Shown here: piece by piece, positions 1 through 21,818 of the stretch
Position numbering within the stretch: the first letter of the stretch is position 1
Layout: each line of letters opens with the position of its first letter
Position numbers and translations under genes: made by a program
The notes under the pieces: generated by a model
Told to the model about the DNA's origin: nothing
Database searches by the model: none
Seen by the model: only the letters and a program-made list of their open reading frames with translations
Origin: Echinometra lucunter
Taxonomy: Eukaryota > Echinodermata > Echinoidea > Camarodonta > Echinometridae
Assembly: GCA_029962745.1 (NCBI GenBank)
Contig: CM057159.1
Coordinates: forward strand, 28,661,898-28,725,897
DNA: 64,000 bases
Direction: 5' to 3'

Positions 1-99
1 TCAAGGATCAAGTTATAAAATGGAGATATTTCAATGAAATAAAACTGAAATTAAACCTATGTGATTCCGCCTTTGATAATCATTAGCATTACTTTAGTT

Positions 100-205
100 T
101 TTTTTTTTTTTTTAGTTTGTTAATCGTTTTGTAAAGCGCTGTGATACATGTTCAGTCATTGTGAGAGCGCTATATAAATGCCAATATTGTATTGTATTAT
201 TCTTT
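100..205 (+). mobile_element. Retroelement 3' end fragment
   Basis: GTAAAGCGCTGTGATACATG and AGCGCTATATAAATGCCAAT followed by TATTGTATTGTATTATT resemble the 3' end and tail of CR1/L2-type LINEs and the SINEs they move. Confidence 0.45.
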
Positions 206-883
206 TGGAATAACAATAAAAACAACAATGTAAAATACACACTTCATTTTTTTTCTCATCTTTAGTTGTTGTTGTTGTTGTTTTTTCTCTGCGTGTCATG
301 GGGATCCGTAAATCATGCAGATATCATTATCAAAGAAATCGGCAAAGTAACAAAATCATTGCGAAATCGACGAATTTACGAGGGACTTTTTTTTTAAATT
401 TTAACTTCCTGAGCTACATTGTATATTGGGCAACTAGTTCTGAATTAACAGGCAAACTTCGGCCTTATTGACTTATCCATATTAAGATAGGTGCAAATAA
501 ATACCGAATTTAGGAACAGAAATAACAGGAGCGTTGTTTGAGGAAGTGATGAGAATATAATTTACAACAATCTGTTGAAAATCATTGGGAATTGTGTTCA
601 TGCTTTGACAGATTAGTAGAACAGTGCGCACCGTGGGTTCAACTCTTTCTCTTTTTCTCCTCTCTCTTTCTCTCTCTCTCTCTCTGTGAGTCTCTTTTTT
701 CATTCTTTCTCCCCTCTCTTCCTAAATGACAACTATAAAGCATTATACATGTAGAATCTCTCTTTCATTTCATGATCATTATGATTATCATTTTTGCACA
801 AAAAAAAACTGTTCAAATACACTCCTATCAGTTATGGCACTGAGCCCTGCTTTTTTGCATCATGCAATGTATATTTCTATTTG

Positions 884-939
884 AAATAATAATAATAATA
901 ATAATGATAATAATAACAATAATAATAATAATCATAATC

Positions 940-974
<35 letters not shown>

Positions 975-975
975 C

Positions 976-1009
<34 letters not shown>

Positions 1010-1234
1010 CAATAATAATAATAATCATAATAATAATAATGATAATAATAATAATAATAATGATAATAATAATAATAATAATCATAATAATAATAATAAT
1101 AATAATAACAATAATAATAATAATCATAATAATAATAATAATCATAATAATAATAATAATAATAATCATAATGATGATAATAATAATAATAATAATAATG
1201 ATCATAATAATGATAATAATAATAATAATAATAA
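884..1234. repeat. (AAT)n microsatellite, about 350 bp
   Basis: An AAT/ATA repeat with scattered CAT and AAC interruptions. It yields long poly-Ile and poly-Tyr frames that are not genes. Confidence 0.97.
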
Positions 1235-1569
1235 CAATGGGGTGGAAGGGGGGATAGCAAACGATCTATTAAGAGGGTGTCATGCGTTTGGCATCTTCTT
1301 TGCATTCTTTATACTTTCTTCCTTTCTTCCTTTCTTTCTTATTCTTTCTCTCTTCCTCTCTTCCTAAATGATTCCAATCATGACACATACAGAATATGAT
1401 TACTATTTGCATACAAAAATAGACTAAATTTTTTTACACACACTGCTCCTACAATATGGCATAGATCCCTGTTCCTTCCTTAAATGCATTGTCAAAATTT
1501 CCGAATAAAATCGGCCAAAGAAAATTATACTAACTAGTCATATCTGTTGGCTTACTCGTAAATCTCCTG

Positions 1570-1891
1570 AGGGTGTTTAATAAAGCTGTTCGTAAAGTTA
1601 CGAATGACTTTACGAACGACTTGAATATGGCAAGCCAAATGGAATTCTCAGTCGTTAGAAATCGCATCACCTTAAGGTGTCATATGCAGGAGTAGATTAA
1701 CATTACTTTTGTTTACAAGCATTTTTATTGAGAAGTTTATTTTTCGCTACAAGTTCATTGAGATTATGGGAAATGAAGTCACACTTTGTTAAAACGCCAG
1801 GAAAAAGTTTAGGCATCCCTTTTGGCACTTCATATCCAAGTCGTTCGTAAAGTCATTCGTAAATTTACGAACAGCTTTATGAAACACCCCC
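1570..1891. mobile_element. MITE with nested hairpin ends (TTCGTAAAGT family), copy 1
   Basis: The ends GGGTGTTTNATAAAGCTG and its complement CAGCTTTATGAAACACCC enclose about 320 bp. Each end also contains its own dyad, TCGTAAAGT...ACTTTACGA, so the ends can fold both with each other and locally. Confidence 0.75.
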
Positions 1892-2392
1892 TGGTATCCT
1901 TTACAAATCGTATCGGGAAACCACCATAACAGTTCCCTCTAACACCCTGTTTGTTCTTTTATATACATGTACATAATTCAACGCATTTTTCAATTCTGCC
2001 ACTGCACGTTTTGTGCATAGTGAGAAGAGTCCATATTTACTTTGTATTTTAGGCCTTAAAATCTTGTATAACAAAGACATGTTTTATGCAAAGTGCTTCC
2101 CGCTTTTTGGAATAGGAACTACAGCACAATTTCCACCACGACTGCAGGTTCTCCCCCTTTTATTGTTCCAGAACTGATTTAATACAGGTACAATAAATAA
2201 ATAGAACAAACTAATATTGGCGATGACGTCATGATATAAACACGACGAAACGACCTCAACATTGATTTATATCTATGGACATTCATGGCAAAACAGAAAA
2301 TATATAGACATTAATTAGACTTGCCACAAAGACCTTGTCATTCTGTTATTTTCTGCGATTCAGCAATAATTCATTGACATCATTTTTTCTTT

Positions 2393-2430
<38 letters not shown>

Positions 2431-3361
2431 AGAAGAATTGCATAGTGAATTCACCATTCATGGCAATATATGCTTTAATTAAAGGTTGACTTTGGAGGAA
2501 ACTATGATTATTTGGTATGCTAGGGTTTCCAGCCATTAAATCTACATAAGAAAAAAAAAGTATCTGTTCAAACATCTCAAGCACCGGTGAGCGGTGCACA
2601 AAGGGTGTTACTATTATACGAAACGAGACTATACACAAACAAGTGGCAAAGTTCAGGTCAATGCACTTTTAGTCAGTCCTATCTACTGAAACCATTTCAA
2701 AAGCAGTTCGTCTAATTAATGCCACACTGCTACGTTGATGTTTTTAAAAGGAGACCAACACCTTCATGTCAATTAATCAAAGCTATTAGACGAAATAATT
2801 ATAACAAATCAGTGAAAATTCAAGGAATTCGGACACAGAATAAAAGAGTTATGGCTCTAAATTTTCAATATGACATTTTCTGACACTACATTCTGTCTTA
2901 GCTTTGATTTGAACTCTACTTGATTTGAGGGTGTTGGTTTCAAAGGCTTCTGCGTCATATTCTTCAAAACTTACATTTGTTACTATTACTCAAAACTCCA
3001 TTTCATACACATAAGAAAATGAGAACATAAAATCTGACCAGGTAACCAAACTAAAGAGCATATCGTCATTCATTCATTTAAACTTGATACCAGGCCTCAT
3101 CAAGTCAGGTTTTCAAATGAACTAATAAAAAATAGACTATTAATAAGGATACCCATATATTCATGGAAAGTATTCAATAGTGCTGAAAGAAACAGTAATG
3201 GCAGAATAATGCTGTACTGACAGTGGTCATGATATGATACATAATAATGATAACAACAATCAATGTGTTTGTAATATGTCAAGCGATGAAAACTCCATTG
3301 TTAAGACTATATAACTTAAGTAATCATTTACCTTTACTTTAAAAAACCGTGGCCTACCTGG

Positions 3362-3362
<1 letters not shown>

Positions 3363-3454
<92 letters not shown>

Positions 3455-3615
3455 TTGCTACTACTACTACTGCTACTGCTACTTCTACTTCTAATTTCTT
3501 CTTCTTCTTCTTCTTCTTCTTCTTCTTCTTCTTCTTCTTCTTCTTCTTCTTCTTCTTCTTCTTCTTCTTCTTCTTCTTCTTCTTCTTCTTCTTCTTCTTC
3601 TTCTTCTCCTCCTCC
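3363..3615. repeat. Compound (ACT)n-(TTC)n microsatellite
   Basis: About 128 bp of ACT repeats switches to about 120 bp of nearly perfect TTC repeats. Confidence 0.97.
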
Positions 3616-4077
3616 TCCCCCTCCTCTTCCTCAGCCTCCGGCTACTTCTACTCTCCGCCTAATAACAATAATAATTATCATACATAGAATTGCTCTAGCG
3701 TCATTTTCCATTTTGATTAAATGGTCAAGGCGCTTTCGAAAAAAAGTACGGAGAATGTTTGAACACGTCACAAACAAAAAAGTGTTAGTCTTCAGAACCG
3801 GCAACTGAACAAGTCGATATCTTGCCTCGTTTCTGTCTCTGGTTTTCTTCACCTCTCTCTCTAATTCTTTCTCTACTTCTACATGCTGCACTGAAATAGG
3901 TCTATATGTAATTTATTTGAATATATAATTTTTTTGTTTGTTCTTGTCTTCACTTGAGGTTTGTCGTTTTTACTTTTACTTGCATATTGATAAGCTTATG
4001 ATGTGTTTTTATGCAACCAATTTGTTAAAAATTTTTCGCATTTTTAACAATGGAGGCAATAAATACTTATCTACCTA

Positions 4078-4080
4078 CTA

Positions 4081-4159
<79 letters not shown>

Positions 4160-4171
4160 GCTGCTGCTGCA
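4078..4171. repeat. (ACT)n microsatellite
   Basis: Nearly perfect ACT repeats ending in a short (CTG)n tract. Confidence 0.97.
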
Positions 4172-4682
4172 ACTAACGTACTACGACGGCGAGGCCTACT
4201 ACTACTACTGCTACGAAAACAATTATTAAACAGATATAAGGCCTAAACGAAACACGAAATATACGTCAATTCTAATACAGGCTCATTTTTCACGATTCCA
4301 TACTAAAACTAATTTACTTATTAGCAAGTAAACAAACAAACATACATACATACCAACGAAAAATTATGAAAATACACCAAAAAAATCCTGTAAAGATCTT
4401 CTGAATCATTAAAAAAAAGAGTATCGCCTGATCTTTGAGTACTTCATATATCATTCGAATTTTAAACATTGTTACTTTCCTGCCACGTGTATATATATAT
4501 ATTAAATACAAGAAAACAAAGAAAGATAGAAAAATAAAACAAAAACTCATTATGATTATGTCTATGAATGTTCACAACCATCCACGGGTCAACAACCATT
4601 GTCGCCAAAGACCACTCGGCCTGAGTCAAACCTTTCCGGAGAGGACGTGAAACATCGCTGCTTATTAATCAAAATAAGTCCC

Positions 4683-5003
4683 GGGGTGTTTCATAAAGCT
4701 GTTCGTAAAGTTACGAATGACTTTACGAACGACTTAAATATGGCAGGCTAAATGGGATTCTCAGTCTTAATAAATCTCATCAGCTAAAGGTGAAAATTGC
4801 AGACATAGATTAATATGACTATTATTTACAAACACTGTTATTGCGAAGTATGTTTTTTCGCCACAGTTTAAGCAAGATTATGAGAAATACGGTCACACTT
4901 TGTTAAAGCATCAGGAAAACTTTGGGCATCCCATTTGGCTTTCCATATTCCATTCGTTCGTAAAGTCATTCGTAACTTTACGAACAGCTTTATGAAACAC
5001 CCC
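4683..5003. mobile_element. MITE of the TTCGTAAAGT family, copy 2
   Basis: It has the same ends (GGGTGTTTCATAAAGCTG) and the same interior as 1570-1891, including CACACTTTGTTAAAG(C/A)(A/G)(T/C)CAGGAAAA. Confidence 0.75.
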
Positions 5004-5323
5004 TAGTTGACTTTATAGTTATGAATTCGTCATAGGAAATATATGGTATCCAGATCAGAACAGCAGCTGACACCAATGAAATTTTGAACAGAGTATATAA
5101 TTGCATATAAAATTGCATACACTTCTATTGCACTTTTGTTAGAAAAAAAGACAAAAAAAAAAAAAACGACAAGGGAAAAACCTGCGACATTTATATATAG
5201 AAACTGACCTTACTAGACAGGTATACATTTACATGAATACAACCATTCTGAATAATCATGATTTACAAATGAAACTGAAATCTTCCTATGATATATACAA
5301 TATTTGCATTAGCCTGTTTATTA

Positions 5324-5914
5324 TACGGGGCGGCCCCAAAAGAATGGAACCCTTATAATCCTTAATTTCATCGAGATAAATGACATCATGTGATAAGTGT
5401 TCATTTGATTTGAAAGAAAATTCTCTTTCCTTGACAATGACACAGAATCATTCATTTTGGCTTTTGCGTTCAGATGTTAGGGCTCATTCTTTGAGGCAAT
5501 GTCACTTTTAAAATGTATACTACTTTTGCGACTGAAATCATGTGAGATGAAGGGAAACCACGGAAATGACGGCATTCCATAGAAACAGCTCGCTGCCTAA
5601 AGAATCTCCACGTTTTCAATGAACAGGATGGAAGTAAAATCATCCAGGCAAGGAGCTATTTCTATTCAATGCTGTCGGGCAAAGATTTCAAGTGACAGGA
5701 ATTCGGCTGCTATAAAGTAGCAAATTTTGAAATGATACTGCCTCACGAAATTAGCCCTAACATCTACACGGGTGAGTCAAAATGGATGATCTTGGTGTCA
5801 ATTTACTGGAAATAAAATTTTCTTTTGAACCAAATGAACGATTATCATATCATGCCATTTATCTTGCTGAAATTAAGGATTATAAGTGTTCCGTTCTTTG
5901 GGGGCCACCCAGTA
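5324..5914. mobile_element. Non-autonomous DNA transposon with long (about 180-bp) inverted ends
   Basis: The outer ends GGGGCGGCCCCAAAAGAA and TTCTTTGGGGGCCACCC, then CTTATAATCCTTAATTTCA against TGAAATTAAGGATTATAAG, continue as a diverged inverted repeat as far as GATGTTAGGGCT/AGCCCTAACATC. A TA on both sides fits a Tc1/mariner-like target. No ORF is present. Confidence 0.7.
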
Positions 5915-6693
5915 TAGTAGTACAGGCATCCTAAAAATCAATATGCAACACTAAGAAATAAGGATCGATAAAGCAATTTCCGAACTCTGTTTACAGTGAG
6001 TGCCCCATACTTGATGAAACTTCCTTCAATCAGAGTTCAAAAGTTCTGACTTGTCTAATGGCTCACCCATGTCCATAAGCAATCAAAAGTCACAATACAA
6101 ATATGATAAGCATTTTATACGTGGCCCAACACAGAACTTAACCCAATCACCAAGATCACACACCGAAAGAAAGAGAAGATTTTGAAGGAAATGAGGGGAT
6201 TAGTCTGAGGTAAAACATATCACTCAATGCCTTTCTGGTTCTGAAAAGACGAAAATGGCACCTCCTTTCTTTCAAGAGAGTTCTCTATTTATAGTTCTCT
6301 ATTTTTTTTTAATTACTTGAAATTTTATAGTCACCGTTTTACTGATATAATGCGTTTTCTCCCCTCGAATCCCGTACTCATACGGATGGACCATCTATTT
6401 AATACATCCTATGCATCGATCTTTAGAATTCTGACATGGCGAGATAAACAATCAATTCTCTATTTTTAAAGATTTTTTTTTTGTTTAAACCTTACCATAG
6501 TTTAAATGCGAATTCACTTAACACTGTAGTCTTATTACGATTTTCCGTACGGGTTAATATGGAATTCACAGCATACCATTACCCCTTTTCTACTTGCATG
6601 TATAGATGCGGACGGTCCCATATACGGAATACTGCAAAAAGATATTGTCAATCCACTGTTTCAAGAGGCATACGTGTCGTAATGAGTTTATCA

Positions 6694-16033
<9,340 letters not shown>

Positions 16034-19000
16034 CTAAGGAATTTACCCAAACAAAATCATGACCAAACTATCGACAGGGGCATGCACATAATTTGTCCCT
16101 CAATTTTTCAGACAACGTGCATGATTTCACCATGGTATTTTGGATTACGCACTTTAAACATGTTAAACATCAATAATCAAACAGTTAGTAAACGTATTAA
16201 AATCACTTTGAATTCACTGGCATTTCTCGAAAGAATATCTCGAGTATTCTCAGTTCGTCTCTAAATTCTATAGGTACAATCCACTTCAATAATATGAATA
16301 ATGTCATCCAAAGAAAATTGAAAATGCATTTTGCAATAATATACTGTACAACTGGTATAAAAATACTCCAGAAATACAGTATGTTACATTTACTGTTCAC
16401 TGTGACCAACATTTATCTCTTCATGTAAGATGAAAGTTATTGTGGCTAAGTTGTTTGTTCACTCGCTTACTAGTATAATGTTATGAAAACCAGAATTTTT
16501 CATGAAAAAACACACAAGGGTCATGCAATATTACATTCCCCACAACAATATGAAATATATGTATATATTCATTTATTCTTTTTGTTTTAAGAGGATAACT
16601 CTTCCAGTTATACAATTATTCTTTTAAGAAACCATGCAGGACAGTGAAAGCATACGAGAAATTTTCTCGCAAGATACGGACAGTTTGCTTACCGTCATTC
16701 ACACATAAAAACAGGAAGCGTCCCCCCCCCCCCCATATCAGCATCCTAAAAATGTAAAAAAAAAAAAAAAATCCAGAAATACAGTATGCTACATTTACTG
16801 TACATTGTGACCAACATTTATCTCTTCATGTAAGATGAAAGTTATTGTGGCTAAGCTGTTTGTTCACTCGCTTACTAGTATAAAGCGTCCCCCCATATCA
16901 GCATCCTAAACTGTAAACATCGATACAGAATCAATTAAGTATGCATGATAAATGAATGGTTCACATAAGAGTTCTTAAGAATTAAAAATTTTGAAGGCTT
17001 ATAACATAAGCTGAAGGAAAAATTAGGAACCAGTGATAAACATGTACTTGTATAGCAGAACAGGGCAATAAAAAGAGAATACGACACGATAATTTATTTT
17101 ACAATTCAGTTCGAATTCAAAGTCACTTCTACCACAAATTGCAAACATGTATCATACAGCTACAGAAGGCCATGTAAAACTCATTTGAATAAACAACCAT
17201 GGTAAGTGAGAGAATGGAAATAATGAAAAAAAAAAAAGAAAGAAGGTAAATTTGTTTTTAACAAAAATCTTGTTACGGCTTGGACTTACTACATTTTTCA
17301 GTTAAAACAAACTGTTAACAAAGCTACATCAGCATAAAATGTGCATGATGTTATTCCAGCAGCAATTAATTAGCGACTTTCATTAGGCAATTTACAGATT
17401 ATACAAATCGGACACACAGAAATCAAAGCATAAATTTAGAACGATTTTAATGGGTAGCAAATCATAATTACCTGGTGAAATATTTGTGAACCCCTTTGTA
17501 AACGTATAACTTCCGAACTAATTTCCCTGCATGAGTGTCAAGTGTAGTTAGCAACTCAGCAATAAATGTCCAACATTTCCTGGAAAGCAAAGGGTCTATG
17601 ACAGGATGCACACTGAGGGGGCATGGTCCATACTTCACGTTGTCTGCAACGAATCTGAAATCAAATGAAGGAAAAGTACAAAACATCACAATTATGTACC
17701 TGTTTTCTCTTGAATAGCCAAGGCTAGTCAGAATATGAAAGAGGAAGTACATTTGTTAATTTTTGTGGGTAAACGATACGTCTAGCACCCCCACTTGGGC
17801 AAATAATAGATGTCACATTTCAATGCACACACAGAAATATTAGTTTGTGATTGAAATAATCTATTCTCTGCGTACCTATTCAATTATAGATTTATTAGGT
17901 GTCAACGCATTTTAAAACATTTCATGTATGCTTACTAGACCTTGCTAGATAGGCATATTGAAGATCTCAGTGGCTTTCATCTTTCACATAAACGTAACCT
18001 CTGACCCTTTCTTCAGTGAATATATTCCTACAAAAGAAGTTTTTCTATTTTAACCGATAAATATGATAGTTCCCAGTAAAGCATTAAGAATTCTTGCAAA
18101 CATTGCTGTCAGTCCTCGCTCATTCATATTTTTCCTTTCGGTAAAGGAGATAAATAACTCATTGCGAAATGTATAAAACTATAGGGGATTTACAGCTGTA
18201 TGGGCCTCGATTTAGTCCTGATCAATGATCCTCACCAAAAAGAACTTGCTCAGCGAGCTTGTATCTAGCATGCATTATACCACGCATTCAATGTATCTAG
18301 TTCCAAACGTGTAGGAGGAAGGAGAAGATATCCATCTGTTTATAACAGCAACGAAATAAATTGGGAAGGGGAGTCCACGGCCTTCCTAACAAATTCCGTC
18401 CCAGATCTCAACATTTAAAAAAAAAATTATTTTTGAAATTTACATATTTTTCTTTCTGAGTCAACAAAATAATGTACAAAATTCCAGTGCAGCATGTACA
18501 GAGAAGGCGGCGACATGAGATACAAACGGTCAATACGAAAAAGAAAAAAAATGATTTGAAAATAAATATGGAGCAGATATTGTTATAATGCAGTGTCTCC
18601 ATACCATGAAATGAAAGATGATTGAATTGTAGTCGATGGTGGGGCAAAGAAAAAAACATTTTTTGTAGTGAAATTGTACCTGCAATAGTTACAAACAGCT
18701 ATAGTTCATTATTTTCCTCTATATTTCCTATTCCTCATGCTCCTATGTAGTCAAGAGGAAACTCCCAAAATTCGTTTCTTTGAATTTTGTTGTTTTTGTT
18801 GTTGATTTTCTAATCTTAAGTGGTCCTAGAATAATTTCAGCTTTGCTGCCCAAAAGGCAACCTTAAACGATTTGCATGATTTGCATAAATATAAAAGTGG
18901 TCGGGTTTTTTTCTTTTGGGGGGGGGGGGGGAAGGGGGATTCAGATGATGCAGTCTAAGACCCATTTACACTCACTTTACAGGAACGGTTTCTAAAGGAC

Positions 19001-19139
19001 TGGACCGCTTCTGTTCACACTCCGCACATTTATATATCGACGAGAGGAACCGCTCCTGTTGCCATGGCAGCACAGGTAAGCAAGTCCTAACTTTCGCTTG
19101 GCATTTAGCTGTTTCAGCCTGCCTGATCGTCAATTCATG
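16034..19139. other. No secure gene; local duplication
   Basis: AT-rich DNA. A 90-bp segment (AATACAGTATG(T/C)TACATTTAC to TCACTCGCTTACTAGTATAA) occurs at about 16373-16480 and again at 16778-16882. A missing 5' exon of gene 1 is expected here or further upstream but was not identified. Confidence 0.5.
17471..17655 (-). other. Open, splice-flanked segment, unassigned
   Basis: About 61 codons without a stop lie between a good acceptor (TTGATTTCAG) and a CAG|GTAATT donor, with words such as RKCWTFIAELLTTLDTHAG. Its phase does not fit the first exon of the gene 1 model, so it could be an untranslated or alternative exon, an exon of another gene, or chance. Confidence 0.25.
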
Positions 19140-20638
19140 CTTTTTTGTTTGTTTGTTTGATTACTATCATCTTGTATTTTTATCTTTCTTCATGTTTTTT
19201 TGTATTTTGAATGAGGTATTTTGTGCATTGTTATCATGGTTATGTGTCCACGAGAAGAACTGCTCAAGCTGTTGCTATGGCAACACAGGTAAGCGGGTCC
19301 ACCTAATAAATTATTTGTACTCCAGAATGGAGCTATCCGTATCATGTCAAATTCTCATTCGAGAACACCTAAGGCACTTTTTATGAAATATATAATATTC
19401 TACCCATTCATTTTATATATAAACTACAAATTGCATACTTTATGTAGATGTTTTTCTCACACAAACACAAATTACCCACAGTGTTTTACAATCTATTTGC
19501 TTTGAATTCAACCCATAATTACAAAACAAGGAACCATAATATGTCTGTACATATTCCTGTTTTAAAATATAAAATTCTCAATCTATATGGTCCTAAACTT
19601 GACATTCAATACCATCTAATATTAGAAATTCACCCTCACTTGCCTCGTTTAAGAAAAATGCAAATATTTTTAAATTAACTCCTGAAGGGTACCTCTATAA
19701 TATGCCAATTTCCCATATACATTTTTTGGTCATACTGTTTCTTTGTTTGCCATTTCTCTCTTTTGCTCTGTTTTCAATGTTTTTTTTTCTTCTTCTTCTT
19801 CTTTTGCATTATCACTCTTATATGACGTAGGAGCTAGCATTGACAATTACTCAGCCTTTGCTGGCTCATCCACTCAGAAATCAATGTCTAATTCCAATCA
19901 TGTATGTGGTTGTTTTTAAATTGCATTTATGTGTATCTATGTCTCTTTGTTTACATGATTTTTATTTATTGTATTATTGTATTATAAAAAAATTCTATAC
20001 TTTTATTGCTGTATGTAATTATTATCTTTTCTTATCTCTTCTTTTTTTAAAAAATCTTTCACTATGTAATTCTTTGTGTTCATTTTATCCTGATCCATCT
20101 ATATCTTTCCATATGTTTTTCTTTGTTTTGCTTTTTCTCATTTATTCATTCATTATCATCTTCCTTATACATTTTCATTAAGTTATTCTTTGTTTCATTC
20201 TATCTTTCTCTATCTATCTTTCCTTGTGTTTCTCTTTTTTTAATTCTTCTATGATTTTCTCTTTCTTCTTTTCCCTATAGTACTTTTCGTTTTCTTTCTA
20301 GTTTCTATCCTGCTCTATGTATTTCTTTCCTTATCATTTTGTATTTTATCATCTGTTCTTTTTATCACTTCTTAGGATATTCTGTTTTCATTCTATCCTT
20401 CTGTCTTTCCTTCTTTCTCTTTTTCATCCTTCTATTATCTTCTCTCTTTATCTTTATATTACTCCTTGCTTTCATCCTTATCTCTCTTCCCTCATAATTC
20501 TCTTCGCATTTATCTTTTTATCATCTTTTCTCTCTATCTTAAAATTCCTAATTTTTGTCCCCTTGTCACTTTTTCTCTTACTATCTTTCCTTATAAAATT
20601 TTGTCCTTCTGTCATTTCTTCTTTTAATAGAAAGAAAA
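19140..20638. repeat. Pyrimidine-rich low-complexity stretch
   Basis: About 1.5 kb is T-rich and T/C-rich on the plus strand, most strongly after 20180, with recurring TTTCT, TATCTTT and TTCTTT words. Open frames here are by-products of composition. Confidence 0.75.
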
Positions 20639-20639
20639 G

Positions 20640-20911
20640 TTTGAAATAATAGCAAGCAGTAATGATAGCAGAGGTAGTAGAGGTGGTAGGGGTAAGAAGT
20701 AGAGGTAGTAGAGGAAAGAGAGGTAGTATAGGGGGAAGGGTAATTAGGAGAGGTAGTAGAGGTAGTAGAGGTAGTGGGCGGGGGGGGGGTGTTAAGAACC
20801 GAGATAGTTCAGGTAATAGATGGTAGAAATAGTAGGCCCTAGAAGATGAAGGAGAAGTAAAAAGGTAGGAGAGGTAGGAGAACTAGTAGAGGCAGGAGAG
20901 GTAAGAGGAGG

Positions 20912-20981
<70 letters not shown>

Positions 20982-21784
20982 CAGTAGTAGTAGTGGTGGT
21001 GGTGGTGGTGGTGGTGGTGGTGGTAGAAGTAGTTGGGATACGATCATGACGATAGATGACAGAAGTAGGAGGTTGAGGTAGTAGAGGTAGAAGGGTTAGT
21101 AGAACTAGTAGACTGGTAGAAGTAGAGGGTTAGATAAAGTAGGAGAGGTAGTACTGGTATTAGAAGTGGTTGGGGTAGTAGAGGTAGGGGAGATGTACTA
21201 GAGATAGGAGGGGTAGCAGAATCGGTAGACGTAGTAGAGGTAGTAGTGGAGGAAGTAGAAGAAGTAGGGCTTAAAGTTAAGAGGGGTTGGAGAGGCAATT
21301 GAAGTCGGAAGGGTTTGGGATAGTACATAAAGGAGGGGTGTTAGAGTGGTAGAGATAAGGGGTGAGATAAGAGGTGTAGTAGAGGAAGGAGATGCAGTAC
21401 AGGTAGGAGGATAGTAGGGGTAGTTGAAGTAGTGGAGGTAAGAGCTGAGAGAGGTAGGAAAGGTGATAAAGGGGGTAAAGCTATATAGGGAAGGTAGGAG
21501 AGGTAGTAGAAGTCGTAGCGGTAGTAAGTGTAGCCGGAGCAGGAAGCAGAGATACTAAATGACGATGAGGTAGAAGAGGGGGGTAGATGTAAGGGGGGGG
21601 GGGGGTACTAGATACAGTAGAGGTAGTAGTAGTAGTAGTGGTGGTGGTGGTGGTGGTGGTGGTAGTAGTAGTAGTGGTGGTGGTGATGGTGGTGGTGGTG
21701 GTGGTAGTAGTAGTAGTGGTGGTGGTGGTGGTGGTGGTGGTGGTAGTAGTAGTAGTAGTGGTGAAGGTGGTGGTGGTGGTGGTG

Positions 21785-21818
<34 letters not shown>

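Larger units (their letters stand above)
1892..4682. other. No gene seen; microsatellites only
   Basis: AT-rich DNA with poly-T (2396-2424) and the two trinucleotide arrays. No splice-flanked open segment with protein-like composition was found. Confidence 0.6.

Noticed and set aside
828..1305. Long poly-Ile and poly-Tyr open frames on both strands
   Set aside because: They are translations of the (AAT)n microsatellite.
3349..3891. Poly-Thr, poly-Ser and poly-Phe frames
   Set aside because: They come from the (ACT)n-(TTC)n microsatellite; no splice or start context.
16684..16710. GTAAGC donor as a missing exon joining to gene 1
   Set aside because: The open stretch upstream is too short and interrupted by a poly-C run; no acceptor fits the phase.
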